From Pseudokordiimonas caeni (lineage in GTDB: Bacteria > Pseudomonadota > Alphaproteobacteria > Sphingomonadales > Kordiimonadaceae), in contig NZ_JAPPRR010000001.1 in the NCBI RefSeq assembly GCF_026719705.1, positions 1,837,255-1,901,254 of the forward strand: a stretch of 64,000 nt of DNA. The letters run 5' to 3'. The position numbers were made by a program, and so were the translations under genes. The notes under the pieces were generated by a model. It ran no database searches. It saw only the letters and a program-made list of their open reading frames with translations, and had not been told where the DNA came from. Shown here piece by piece: positions 15,950 through 24,884 of the stretch; within the stretch, counting starts at the first letter, position 1, and every line of letters begins with the position of its first letter.

Positions 15950-18193
15950 TCAGAACTGATACCGGACACGTGCGCCGATGGTGCGCGGCCGACCGCGATA
16001 GGTCCGGCCATCGGTGAACTCGGTATCGACCACTATGTTCACGGTTTCATTGAACAGGTTGTTGGCAAACAGTTCGAAATTCAAGCCATTGAAGTCGGTG
16101 TTCCAGCGCAGGTTCACGGTCGCATAGTCCCCTGCCCGCTGCCGGACGGCCTCGGAAGGCAGGAAGTTGTAGTAACCGCCAACATATTGCGCATCGAGAC
16201 GGATCATGCTGGCCCAGCGGCCGGCAAGCTCAAAGCTGTAATCGGTGCCGAGACCCAGGGTGAGCTCAGGTACGCCCGGCGTCTGGCCACCTTCGTTGCG
16301 CAGCTCGCCGGTATCGGGATTGAAGGATGCATCAAGATGTGCGTCCGTGTAGGCACCACCGATATCAAGCCGCCAATTGCTGCTGATCTGTGCAGCGAGT
16401 TCAAGCTCGAGGCCTTTGCTGGTCGCGGTATCGGCGTTGAAGCCGAAGGAGAAGCCGCAAGGCAGGATGTAGCTTGTCGGGATATTCTTCCAGTCAATGT
16501 AGAAGACCGCCCCGTTAAGCGCGACCCGGCCATCGGCCAGCGAGAGCTTGGTGCCGGCCTCATAGCTCCACAGGCTGTCAGGTGTGGTCCCATCCGGTGC
16601 CTTATCGAAGCCTCGTGCCTTCAGGTCGGCCGTGCAGGCATCCGGCAGAGGATTGTTCGGATTGCCCGGACGGAAGCCCTTCGTGGCCGACACATAGTAA
16701 AGGTGGTCATCATTCGGCGTATAATTCAGCGCAACCTTCGGGTTGAACGTATCGGCCGATGTGGTCAACAGGTCGGTGCTGTTGCTGAAAATCCCCGACA
16801 CGGCCAGTTCGCGGTCGTCCGTGAACTTGAACCAGCGCAAGCCAAGCGTTGCCTTCAGCTTCTCGGTGAACTGATAGCTCGCCTCACCGAACAGCGCATA
16901 CTGGTTGGCATTGTGTGTGTTATTGCGCGCATGCAGGACCATGTCCTTTGTCGCGCCGAACAGCACGCCAAGCAGCGAGTCCTCTATACTTTGCGCGCTG
17001 CCGAACCATTGCAGGCCGTTTGAGAAGTCGAGCTTCTTGTCGAGAAGGAAGCCGCCGGCCAGCCACTGGAATTTGCTATCCGTGTTGGAGCTGAGGCGTG
17101 CCTCATGCACCCAGAATTTTTCCTCGTTGCCATCATAAAGCTGCAAGGGCGCATCCGGCAGGAAGGCAAAGAGCCCAAGAGCATGGATATCGCGCAACTG
17201 GTTCCAGTCACGTTCCACATAAGCAGTGGAAGCCGTGAGGTTGACAGCATCACCTTCATAGTTAGCAACAAGGTTATAGACCCTGAAGTCGTCATTCAGG
17301 TCTTCCTGCCGCCAGCGATTTTGCGTCCAGCCACCATCAGGCAAAGAAACCTCGGGCAGACCATCCACATTCTGGTTCTGGACAATGATCATAGTATCCA
17401 GCGAAAGCTTTTCGGTCGCCTGGATCTTCATTGCGAAACGTCCGCCTTTCGTCGTTTCGCTGGCCACGTTGTTCGTCACTTTATCCGGGATGCCATATGC
17501 AGTCGCGCCGCTCGCGATATTGTCGACATAACCCGTGTTTTCGTAACCGTAGGCGACAAGTCGCACAGCCATCTTGTCTTCCGCTATCGGTACGTTCACC
17601 GCACCGGCGCCGCTGTAATTGGTGCCACCATAGCGAGTCTTCGAGATTACGCCCTCGACGGTACCTTCCACTTCGTTGAGTTTGGCGCCCGCCGGAACGA
17701 CCTTGATGGTGCCCCCCATCGAGCCGGCGCCATAGAGTGTGCCTTGTGGACCGCGCAGGATTTCAACCCGTTCCACGTCGAAAAGCTTGAGGTCCGGATT
17801 GCCGCGGGCAGTTGCAGACACTGGTACATCGCCGAAATAATAGCCAACAGTGTTGGGGTCGGCGGCAAGCGCGCCAGTGGTGATCCCGCGGATGGTGATC
17901 TGGTTCCGGCCACCACCCCGCTCATTGTAGGCAATGCTCGGCACAGACGTCAGATAATCACCCATGCCCTGCAATCCGCGAGCATCGATTTCCTCGCCAC
18001 CGATCGCACGGACGCTCATTGCTACATCACTCAGATTTTCAGTGCGCTTGTTGGCCGTAACAACAATCTCCTCAAGCGTGAGATCCGCTTTATCGGCATC
18101 AGCATCAGCGGCTTGCACCGCTGTATTGCCGGCCATGGCGAAAACACTTGCTCCAAGCAGAAGCGAAAATTGAAGACCTTTATATTGCGACAT
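15950..18193 (-). CDS. TonB-dependent outer-membrane receptor (island B)
   Basis: A 747-residue receptor. ATG 18193 is preferred over the upstream ATG 18238 because a GGGAGGG site stands just before it, and it leaves a normal signal peptide ending AVQA-AD. The plug begins with a TonB-box-like LEEIVVTANKR, followed by VERVEILRGPQGTLYG, the standard plug signature. The protein ends in YQF, the C-terminal aromatic needed for barrel insertion. It lacks a SusD partner, as usual in Proteobacteria. Placed beside peptide and pentose genes and just downstream of a candidate operator, it probably imports the island's substrate across the outer membrane. Confidence 0.93.
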   Translation of the reverse strand: MSQYKGLQFSLLLGASVFAMAGNTAVQAADADADKADLTLEEIVVTANKRTENLSDVAMSVRAIGGEEIDARGLQGMGDYLTSVPSIAYNERGGGRNQITIRGITTGALAADPNTVGYYFGDVPVSATARGNPDLKLFDVERVEILRGPQGTLYGAGSMGGTIKVVPAGAKLNEVEGTVEGVISKTRYGGTNYSGAGAVNVPIAEDKMAVRLVAYGYENTGYVDNIASGATAYGIPDKVTNNVASETTKGGRFAMKIQATEKLSLDTMIIVQNQNVDGLPEVSLPDGGWTQNRWRQEDLNDDFRVYNLVANYEGDAVNLTASTAYVERDWNQLRDIHALGLFAFLPDAPLQLYDGNEEKFWVHEARLSSNTDSKFQWLAGGFLLDKKLDFSNGLQWFGSAQSIEDSLLGVLFGATKDMVLHARNNTHNANQYALFGEASYQFTEKLKATLGLRWFKFTDDRELAVSGIFSNSTDLLTTSADTFNPKVALNYTPNDDHLYYVSATKGFRPGNPNNPLPDACTADLKARGFDKAPDGTTPDSLWSYEAGTKLSLADGRVALNGAVFYIDWKNIPTSYILPCGFSFGFNADTATSKGLELELAAQISSNWRLDIGGAYTDAHLDASFNPDTGELRNEGGQTPGVPELTLGLGTDYSFELAGRWASMIRLDAQYVGGYYNFLPSEAVRQRAGDYATVNLRWNTDFNGLNFELFANNLFNETVNIVVDTEFTDGRTYRGRPRTIGARVRYQF

Positions 18194-18465
18194 AGCCACC
18201 CTCCCCAGAATGCGATCGGTCGCGATCATTTTTTGCATATATGAAAATCATTTCATAAACAAAAAATTGGTCAAGGAAATTTTCACGAAAACCGACATAA
18301 TGATGCAGACACTCCATACGCGCGTCGCCCCAGAAGCGTCAAAAGCCATTCAGATTCGCGATTTCACGCACCAATGTTGAAAAATTTTCCCCCAAGAAAT
18401 ATGGGATGATATATAAGCGAAAGAACGAGAATGGCTCGGACAGACATTGAAAGCCGGAGGCACGC
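18194..18465. promoter_or_regulatory. Divergent intergenic region between TonB receptor and XRE-cupin regulator
   Basis: This 272-base A/T-rich spacer holds no gene. It should contain the divergent promoters of the receptor (leftward) and the regulator (rightward). The palindrome-like site at 18236-18257 lies 43-64 bases before the receptor start codon. Confidence 0.55.
18236..18257. promoter_or_regulatory. Candidate operator of the XRE-cupin regulator, site 1
   Basis: CATATATGAAAATCATTT (18236-18253) shares 15 of 18 bases with 20467-20484. It contains the near-palindrome TATGAAAATCATTTCATA (18240-18257). It sits upstream of the TonB receptor gene next to the regulator gene. Recognition by the regulator is inferred from position and repetition. 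Confidence 0.55.
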
Positions 18466-19110
18466 ATGATCGCATCGACATCCATGCAAGAAAGGGATGA
18501 GACTGAAACGTCCATTTTCCTTCTGGAGGTCGGCAACAGGATTCGGGCGCGGCGCAAAGAACGCAAGATGACGCTCAAGGACCTGAGCGAGGCAAGCAAT
18601 GTGCCCCTTTCCACGTTATCGAAGGTCGAAACGGGCGGTATGTCACTCAATGTCCAGAAGCTGGTCAGCGTCTGCAAGGCACTTGACCTCGATGTAATGC
18701 AACTGGTTTCCCCCGAGGAGCCCGACCAAAGCGGCCCGAAGCTGGTCACAGGGCGCCGCAGTGTCACTCACCTCGGCCAGGCCCGGCGCGTGCAAACGAC
18801 CCATACCTTGTATGAACACCACGCTGCCGATTTCCGAAACCGCCGGCTCGTGCCCACCGTAATGTGGATCGAAGCTGGCCTTGAGCCTGAACTGGTGCGC
18901 CATCAGGGCGAGGAATTCATTTTCGTTCTCGAAGGCGAGGTAGAGGTTCAGACGGAATTTTATGAGCCGACAAGGCTTTCTGTTGGCGAAAGCATGTATA
19001 TCGATTCAACCATGGGCCACAACGTGCGCGCTCTTGGCGGTAAACCGGCCAAAATCCTGAATGTCATGACCGCCCGCTTCGAGGAGGCTGTACCGGATGC
19101 AGTCGGCTAG
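18466..19110 (+). CDS. XRE-family regulator with C-terminal cupin (PuuR-like)
   Basis: A 214-residue transcription factor. Residues 20-75 hold a helix-turn-helix (VGNRIRARRKERKMTLKDL, then SNVPLSTLSKVE), and residues 130-205 a cupin_2 barrel (HQGEEFIFVLEGEVEV, then LSVGESMYID and a His in GHNVRALG). Members such as PuuR sense small amines, amino acids or their products through the cupin. ATG 18484 is a second possible start. The gene runs toward the D-amino-acid dehydrogenase gene, and both stop codons share one CTAG palindrome at 19107-19110. Two similar operator-like sequences near the receptor and between the dehydrogenase and M81 genes suggest it controls island B. Confidence 0.88.
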   Translation: MIASTSMQERDETETSIFLLEVGNRIRARRKERKMTLKDLSEASNVPLSTLSKVETGGMSLNVQKLVSVCKALDLDVMQLVSPEEPDQSGPKLVTGRRSVTHLGQARRVQTTHTLYEHHAADFRNRRLVPTVMWIEAGLEPELVRHQGEEFIFVLEGEVEVQTEFYEPTRLSVGESMYIDSTMGHNVRALGGKPAKILNVMTARFEEAVPDAVG

Positions 19111-20387
19111 CGGCTGAACCGTTCCGGCGAGAATGCCGCTACCGGCATTGCGGTCGCCTGCCCCAATATCATTTGCCGCAACAGCCGCGCAGTCCCGAGC
19201 GACTGTGTCCAACCAAGCGCGCCGTGCCCCCCCGCAAGATATACTCCCTTCACCTTGCCCGCACCGAAGATCGGCAAGCCATCCGCACTCATCGGCCTGA
19301 AGCCTGCGCGCGCGCCAAGATCGCCCGTCAGCAACGTGCCTGCATGTTCCGGCAGGATCTGGCGCACCAGCGCGCAGAGGTTATCCACGCGTCCCTTTGC
19401 GATACTCGCATCCAACCCCACGAACTCTGCAGTTCCCGCGATCCGCAATTGATCACCAAGAGGCGTGATGGCCGCGTGCAGATCGTCATCCAGCATCGGA
19501 ATGGCCGGTAGCGGTGCCTGCGCCCCTGGGGTCGCCCGGCCGACAGGCAAGGTTATCGAATAGCCTTTGACCGGACTGACCGGAACCCGAATCCCGCCGT
19601 CGGCAGCAAGCAGGCCAAGTGCATGACCGGAAGCCAGAACAACAATGTCACCCCGCGTAATTCCGCCTTCATGCCGCACACCAGCAACACGCCCCTGCTC
19701 CACAAGCAGCCCACTCACGGGCGAGGAGAAGTGATAGGTGACCCCGGCATCTGCGGTGTGCCGCGCCAGCGCACGCGCAAACAGTGGCGCATGTCCAGAC
19801 TGGTCTTCCGGGAAATGCAAGGCACCGGCAAGTTCATGTCGTATTGGCCGCAGGGCGGGCTCCAGACGCACTGCCTCCTCTGCATCCAATCGTACAGACA
19901 CAACGCCAAGATCAGCAATCTTGGCGCTTTTTACCACTCCTGCCTCAAGCGCCGCAGAATTTCGATATATCTTCATTGTGCCCACTGACTTGTGGGCAAA
20001 GCCCAGCCTTACCGCCGACCGGAGCTCGTCCAAACACTGCAAGCTGAAATGACCGAGTTCGGCATTGAGGCGCGATGCCCGGTCAACCAGATCCGGACGG
20101 GAGGCGATCAGAAAGCGGATGCCCCAGGGAATGATACGTGGAAATGCACTTAGCCGCAGCAACATCGGTGCGTCGTCACGACCAATCCAGCGCAGCAAAT
20201 CCTTCCATATCCCTGGCGCATTCCAGGGGTCCGACATGCTGGGGGTAAGGAGACCACCATTGGCGTCAGTCGCCCCAAGGGCTGCATCAGCGGCCTGATC
20301 GAAGACCGTGACATCAAACCCCGCATGATTGAGCTCGTAGGCCACGGTAACCCCGATAACACCAGCTCCGACCACAATCGCCTTCAT
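19107..20387 (-). CDS. D-amino-acid dehydrogenase-like FAD oxidoreductase (DadA family)
   Basis: A 426-residue DAO-family flavoenzyme. It begins MKAIVVGAGVIGVTVAYEL, the dinucleotide-binding motif GxGxxG, followed by VFDQ, whose Asp replaces the usual ribose-binding Glu of the second strand. The C-terminal part has GARAGFRPMSADGLPIFG and YLAGGHGALGWTQS, typical of DadA. Such enzymes oxidise D-amino acids to 2-oxo acids, passing electrons to the respiratory chain. I start at 20387, where a GGAGGGG site is 7 bases upstream; the frame extends to 20462 without a good ribosome site. It is divergent from the nine-gene operon at 20614, and the gap between them holds an operator-like site. Confidence 0.87.
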   Translation of the reverse strand: MKAIVVGAGVIGVTVAYELNHAGFDVTVFDQAADAALGATDANGGLLTPSMSDPWNAPGIWKDLLRWIGRDDAPMLLRLSAFPRIIPWGIRFLIASRPDLVDRASRLNAELGHFSLQCLDELRSAVRLGFAHKSVGTMKIYRNSAALEAGVVKSAKIADLGVVSVRLDAEEAVRLEPALRPIRHELAGALHFPEDQSGHAPLFARALARHTADAGVTYHFSSPVSGLLVEQGRVAGVRHEGGITRGDIVVLASGHALGLLAADGGIRVPVSPVKGYSITLPVGRATPGAQAPLPAIPMLDDDLHAAITPLGDQLRIAGTAEFVGLDASIAKGRVDNLCALVRQILPEHAGTLLTGDLGARAGFRPMSADGLPIFGAGKVKGVYLAGGHGALGWTQSLGTARLLRQMILGQATAMPVAAFSPERFSR

Positions 20388-20466
20388 CAAATCCCCTCCA
20401 CGCGCCAATAAACTGCAATACCGGTCCATCCGGAACTCGGCCTTGCAGCAATAAAACATCATTTTT

Positions 20467-20484
20467 CATATTTGAAAATATTTT
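20467..20484. promoter_or_regulatory. Candidate operator of the XRE-cupin regulator, site 2
   Basis: CATATTTGAAAATATTTT matches site 1 (18236-18253) at 15 of 18 positions. It overlaps the near-palindrome TTTTCATATTTGAAAA at 20463-20478. It is 80 bases before the dehydrogenase start and 130 bases before the M81 start, so it could control both divergent units. Confidence 0.55.
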
Positions 20485-20613
20485 TCGCCATGATAGGGTC
20501 CAACTAACAGTCGTTCCGGGGAGGGAAGGACGCAGTCTCGCGAGCAGGCGAAAATGCCTGCTTCATGTGCGTCATCTTACCCCCGGGCCAAAACAGCGCG
20601 CCGGGGGCTTTGC

Positions 20614-22083
20614 ATGAAGTGTTTCACCTTCTATTTCGCACATGAGACCAACAGCTTCTCTCCCGTCGCCACGAGTATCGCGAATTTTGAGGAGACGGGG
20701 CTCTATCGTCCCGGACATGGTGATCCGCGGCAGCACCTGGAATCCATCAAAGGTGCCGGCGACTTTGTGCGTGAAGCAGACGCGCGCGGCCATGAGATCG
20801 TCGTCGGGACTTGCGCCGGGGCGCAACCAAGTGCGCCCTGCGTGCGCGCGGACTACGAAGCCCTGCGCGATGAGATTCTCGGGCAACTGGAAGTAGCGAT
20901 GCCGGTCGATTTCGTCCTCGTCATGATGCATGGTTCGATGATGGCGGAGGGTTATGACGATTGCGAAGGAGACATCCTGGCCCGCATGCGGAACATTATC
21001 GGGCCCGTCATTCCTGTCGGTGTGCTTCTTGACCTGCATTGCAACATTACCCGACAGATGCTTGCGCATGCGACGGTCATCATGCCTTGCAAGGAGTATC
21101 CGCACACCGACTTTGCAGAACGCGCGGGCGAATTGTACCATCTGGTCGAAGCCGCGGCACAAGGGAAGGCACGGCCAGTACCGAGCTTTTTCCGCGTCCC
21201 GGTCCTCGGCCTGTTCGAAACTGTCAGGTCGCCCATGAAAGAACTCGTCGAGCGCCTTTCGTCCACTGAGAAGCAGCCGAGCGTGCTCACTGCAAGCCTT
21301 GCCCACGGCTTTCCATGGGGCGATTTTCCTGAAGCTGGAGCTGGCGCGCTCGTCTATACAGACAATAATAAGGTCACCGGTGATGAAATGGCTGCCGAGC
21401 TTGGCCGTGCTTTCTTTGACCTTCGGGAATGCGCGCAGGCCACTCTGTTGTCTTCGTCGGAGCTGGTGGAGCGCCTCCGTCACCACCGGAAGGATGTGGA
21501 CGGCACGATTGTCGTCGCCGATATGGCAGACAATCCGGGCGGCGGATCAGCTTCGGATTCCACCTTCATCCTTTCGGCTTTCATTGAGGCCGGCATTCGC
21601 GATGCCGTGCTCGGCTATTTCTGGGACCCCGACATGGTCGATCGCGCCTTTGAAGCCGGAGAAGGAGCGACACTCGAGCTTGGCATCGGCGGCAAGGTCA
21701 GCCCTTCCTCTGGCGAACCAGTCACCATGACGGTGACTGTAAAGGCTTTGCGGACCAATGCGAAACAACCCCATATTGCCGATGGCACCGCCTGCCCGCT
21801 GGGCCGCACGGCGCTTGTCGAGGGCAACGGCATCCACATCTTGCTGAACGATCTCCGCCAGCAGCCTTTCCATCCACGCGGCTTTGAGACAGCAGGGATC
21901 GACCCATGGAGTACCGGCATCGTCGTCGTGAAGTCCTCACATCATTTTTTCGCGGGATTTGGTGAAAGGGCATCGGCAATCCTCTATGTCGATACGCCCG
22001 GCACCCTTCATGCCAATCCGAAAATGCGTCCATATGTCCGTATCGGCAGGCCGATATGGCCGCTTGACGACATCAGCTTGTAG
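20614..22083 (+). CDS. M81-family metallopeptidase (MlrC-like)
   Basis: A 489-residue protein of the MlrC/DUF1485 family. Residues 1-20 read MKCFTFYFAHETNSFSPVAT, the canonical start with the HETN metal-site motif. DFVLVMMHGSMMAEGYDDCEGD (split here as MMHGSMMAEG and YDDCEGD) carries the next conserved His/Asp/Glu cluster, and ADMADNPGGGSASDS the C-terminal domain motif. MlrC hydrolyses linear peptides holding non-standard amino acids at the end of microcystin degradation; most family members have unknown amide substrates. ATG 20614 is chosen because the family starts there; the frame extends to 20554. It is the first gene of a nine-gene plus-strand run, and its stop is 8 bases before the TRAP permease. 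Confidence 0.85.
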   Translation: MKCFTFYFAHETNSFSPVATSIANFEETGLYRPGHGDPRQHLESIKGAGDFVREADARGHEIVVGTCAGAQPSAPCVRADYEALRDEILGQLEVAMPVDFVLVMMHGSMMAEGYDDCEGDILARMRNIIGPVIPVGVLLDLHCNITRQMLAHATVIMPCKEYPHTDFAERAGELYHLVEAAAQGKARPVPSFFRVPVLGLFETVRSPMKELVERLSSTEKQPSVLTASLAHGFPWGDFPEAGAGALVYTDNNKVTGDEMAAELGRAFFDLRECAQATLLSSSELVERLRHHRKDVDGTIVVADMADNPGGGSASDSTFILSAFIEAGIRDAVLGYFWDPDMVDRAFEAGEGATLELGIGGKVSPSSGEPVTMTVTVKALRTNAKQPHIADGTACPLGRTALVEGNGIHILLNDLRQQPFHPRGFETAGIDPWSTGIVVVKSSHHFFAGFGERASAILYVDTPGTLHANPKMRPYVRIGRPIWPLDDISL

Positions 22084-22091
22084 GATTGCCC

Positions 22092-23375
22092 GTGGTCGCA
22101 CTCATCATCGCATCTGTCGTCGCCTTGCTCCTCATCTGTGGAGTGGCTGTCGCCTACGTGACTGGCGCGGGGATCACCCTCGCCTATTTCCTCACCGATC
22201 ACGCAAAATATCTGGCTATCGCCCCGCAGCGCATGTTCGCCAGCATGGATGTGTTTGCCCTGATGGCGATGCCCTTGTTCATCTGGGCCGGCGAACTGAT
22301 GAACCGCGCTGGTATAACGCGCAGCCTTGTTGATTTTGCGATGTTGTTGATGGGCCGGTTCCGGGGCGGCCTTGGCCATGTGAATGTCGCGACTTCTGTT
22401 TTCTTCGCCGGGATCAGCGGCTCGGCGGCGGCCGACGTTGCCGCCCTCAGCAATACGCTCGTTCCGCAGATGGAGCGGCAGGGATACGACAAGACATATG
22501 CGGGCGCCATTACGGCAGCATCTTCAGTAATCGGGCCGATCATTCCGCCGTCGATCATCATGATCCTTTACGGCGCCATCATGTCGACCGACGTAGCGGC
22601 CCTTTTTGCGGCCGGCCTTGTGCCGGGACTGTTGCTCGCGCTCGCACTTATCATCCTCAATGCCTGGCTGGCCTGGAAGGAAGGACACCCGGGTGGAAAA
22701 AAGGAAGATATTCCACCTTTCTGGCCGACCCTGAGACTTGCCCTGCCGGCGCTCAGCCTGCCTGCCATCATCCTTGGAGGCATCGTCTTCGGGGTGACAA
22801 CTCCGATTGAGGCAGGGGCTCTCGCGGTCATAGCTGCACTTGTCATCGGGGGCACGCGGCGCACGATCAGCCTTGGCGATTTCCTGACGTCCCTGCAGCG
22901 CACCCTTTTTCTGATGGGGTCAATTTTCGTCATTCTGGCTGCCGGATCGCTCATCGCCTACCTGATGGCCCTGGCGCAAGTACCGGAAGCCATCGCCGGC
23001 GCTGTACAAGCAGCCGACATGACAGGCTACAAATACCTCATCCTTATCATGCTGGTTTATGTCGTCATGGGCATGGGGATCGACCTCATGGTGGCGCTTG
23101 CCATGGTGACCCCGCTATTGATCCCCGAGGCGATTGCGCAAGGCTTCCATCCGGTGCAGCTTGGTGTCCTTGTCTGCTTGAACCTGACGATCGGGCTAAT
23201 CACCCCGCCGATGGGTGGTGCCATCGTGATGGTTTCAACAATCACCGGCAGCTCCTATTGGGCCCTCGTCCGGCGGCTCATCCCTTTCATGATCGCCGAG
23301 TTCGCCGTGCTTATCCTTGTCATGGCCTTTCCGGACCTGACACTGGCCCTGCCGCGCGCCATGGGGCTTCTGTGA
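22092..23375 (+). CDS. TRAP transporter large permease (DctM family)
   Basis: A 427-residue integral membrane protein with about a dozen hydrophobic segments. It has the DctM signatures FVxISGSAAADVAAL (here FAGISGSAAADVAALS near 118) and GPIIPPSIIMILYG near 155, and a late LTIGLITPPMGG. With the periplasmic binder and small permease that follow, it forms a Na+- or H+-driven TRAP importer in the inner membrane, usually for organic acids or sugar acids. GTG 22092 has AGGA 6 bases upstream; TTG 22086 is an in-frame alternative. The stop overlaps the next start as TGATG. The order M-P-Q is a common variant. Confidence 0.93.
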   Translation: MVALIIASVVALLLICGVAVAYVTGAGITLAYFLTDHAKYLAIAPQRMFASMDVFALMAMPLFIWAGELMNRAGITRSLVDFAMLLMGRFRGGLGHVNVATSVFFAGISGSAAADVAALSNTLVPQMERQGYDKTYAGAITAASSVIGPIIPPSIIMILYGAIMSTDVAALFAAGLVPGLLLALALIILNAWLAWKEGHPGGKKEDIPPFWPTLRLALPALSLPAIILGGIVFGVTTPIEAGALAVIAALVIGGTRRTISLGDFLTSLQRTLFLMGSIFVILAAGSLIAYLMALAQVPEAIAGAVQAADMTGYKYLILIMLVYVVMGMGIDLMVALAMVTPLLIPEAIAQGFHPVQLGVLVCLNLTIGLITPPMGGAIVMVSTITGSSYWALVRRLIPFMIAEFAVLILVMAFPDLTLALPRAMGLL

Positions 23376-24388
23376 TGCGCCGTCTTCTCATAGCACTTGC
23401 GGCATACACAGCCTTCGTCGTCCCCGGCGTGGCTGTCGCCGATGAGCCGGTGAAGTTCGCGCTCAGCACACCGACCGATCTTAGCAGGAACGGCGTCTAT
23501 GTCTGGGTCGATGCCTTCCGCAAGGCATTTGAACGCACAGGCAGGGAAATCCGCATCTATCCGAACGGAAGCCTTGGCGGCGATCAGGAGCGGGTGGACC
23601 AGATGCGACTGGGCCTGCTGGAAATGAATGTCACCAACCCGGATGAGATTTCACGTCATTCACCGACCTATTATGGCATAGCCATGCCGTTCCTCTTCCA
23701 GTCTTACGACCACATGGACCGGTTCCTGGAACAGACCCCGTTTGTCCCTCAGGTGAACAGCGAACTCAGCGCCGCGGGGCAAGACTTCAGGTTCGTGGAT
23801 ATCGCCTACACGGGGGCGATGGTCGGCCTTCTGACCCGCAAGGTACCGGTGCGCACTGTAGACGATCTGAAGAAGATCCGTCTGCGTTTCCTGAGTGCGC
23901 CGGACCTGAAGCTGTTCGCCGCCTGGGGCGTGCGTGGTGTTCAGGTTTCCTGGGGTGAAGTGGCGCAGGGCCTGCAGACCGGCATGATCGATGGATACCT
24001 GAACCCCCCTGCCGTCGCCACCATGTTCGGGCACGGCAGCGTGCTTGATTATTTCACCGATCTCAGGATGGGCCCTTCCGGACGCATGATCGTTGTCTCG
24101 ACCCGTTGGCTCGAAAGCCTGACGCCAGAGGAACGAGCAGTTTTCGATAGCGCAGTGCTTGAGGCTCGCACCGCGAACAGGACATGGAACCGTCACTATA
24201 TTGCCAAGGAGCGCGACGCACTGGCGCGGGTCGGCATCGACTGGGTAGAGCCGAGCGGTTCTGAACGTCAGACATGGAAAGATCGAACGGTCAACTTCTA
24301 CGACCAGAAATGGTACGACCCGGCCAAGACTGAACAGGTCGGCCGCTGGATCAAGGATACTGCGGAGGGGCCGAATGACTCTCATTAG
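23375..24388 (+). CDS. TRAP transporter periplasmic substrate-binding protein (DctP family)
   Basis: A 337-residue periplasmic protein with a signal peptide ending VAVA-DE (about residue 22). DctP features include IRIYPNGSLGGDQERVDQMR, RLRFLSAPDLKLFAAWG with the ligand-carboxylate Arg, and the WGEVAQGLQTGMIDGYLNP hinge segment. The conserved Arg in RLRF implies a substrate with a carboxylate, such as a 2-oxo acid, an aldonate or an acyl amino acid. It is coupled by TGATG to the permease and overlaps the small permease gene by 14 bases. ATG 23375 is chosen over upstream in-frame starts that would lie deep in dctM. Confidence 0.93.
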   Translation: MRRLLIALAAYTAFVVPGVAVADEPVKFALSTPTDLSRNGVYVWVDAFRKAFERTGREIRIYPNGSLGGDQERVDQMRLGLLEMNVTNPDEISRHSPTYYGIAMPFLFQSYDHMDRFLEQTPFVPQVNSELSAAGQDFRFVDIAYTGAMVGLLTRKVPVRTVDDLKKIRLRFLSAPDLKLFAAWGVRGVQVSWGEVAQGLQTGMIDGYLNPPAVATMFGHGSVLDYFTDLRMGPSGRMIVVSTRWLESLTPEERAVFDSAVLEARTANRTWNRHYIAKERDALARVGIDWVEPSGSERQTWKDRTVNFYDQKWYDPAKTEQVGRWIKDTAEGPNDSH

Positions 24389-24884
24389 CCTCCTGCGCGC
24401 CATTATGCGCTCGATTGATCGCCTGTGTCTTGGCCTCGGTCTCGCCGCGATGCTTCTCATGCTCGTTTGCGTCTGCCTGCAAATCGTTGCGCGCTATGTC
24501 TTCAACTCCCCGCCGGCATGGACAGAAGAACTGGCCCGTTACGCCATGGTGTGGGGGGCAATGCTCGGGGCGACCTGTGCCTATTACCGCCGGCTGGACC
24601 CCACGCTCTCGGTTCTGCGGCCAGGCCTGACACGGAGACAGGCGCTGCTCCGGCAGATTGTAGAGACTGCCGCCATCGCGCTCTTCATCGGCCCGGTCCT
24701 CTGGTTCGCTCCTGCGACAGTTGAACGGCTTCTGGACCGTCCAACCGAAACACTCGGTTTCAGCACCGGGGTCATCGTGGCGATCATTCCGGTCACGATG
24801 GCCATCATTCTCCTTTATGCCCTTGTCCGCATTGTGCTGGTTGTTGCCGATCAAGACGATTTTTCTAAGGAAACAGGTTCATGA
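24375..24884 (+). CDS. TRAP transporter small permease (DctQ family)
   Basis: A 169-residue membrane protein with four hydrophobic helices. It includes the family stretch VARYVFNSPPAWTEELARYAMVW (seen as ARYVFNSPPAWTEELARY near 40-57), which marks DctQ subunits. It associates with the large permease in the inner membrane. The start lies 14 bases inside the binding-protein gene and the stop overlaps the M28 gene start as ATGA, so the transporter and the peptidase are translated as one coupled unit. Confidence 0.9.
   Translation: MTLISLLRAIMRSIDRLCLGLGLAAMLLMLVCVCLQIVARYVFNSPPAWTEELARYAMVWGAMLGATCAYYRRLDPTLSVLRPGLTRRQALLRQIVETAAIALFIGPVLWFAPATVERLLDRPTETLGFSTGVIVAIIPVTMAIILLYALVRIVLVVADQDDFSKETGS

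Noticed and set aside
12019-22083. A true microcystin-degradation (mlr) operon
   Set aside because: No MlrA-type membrane protease is present, and the S12 and M81 proteins are far apart on opposite strands; only enzyme class is shared.
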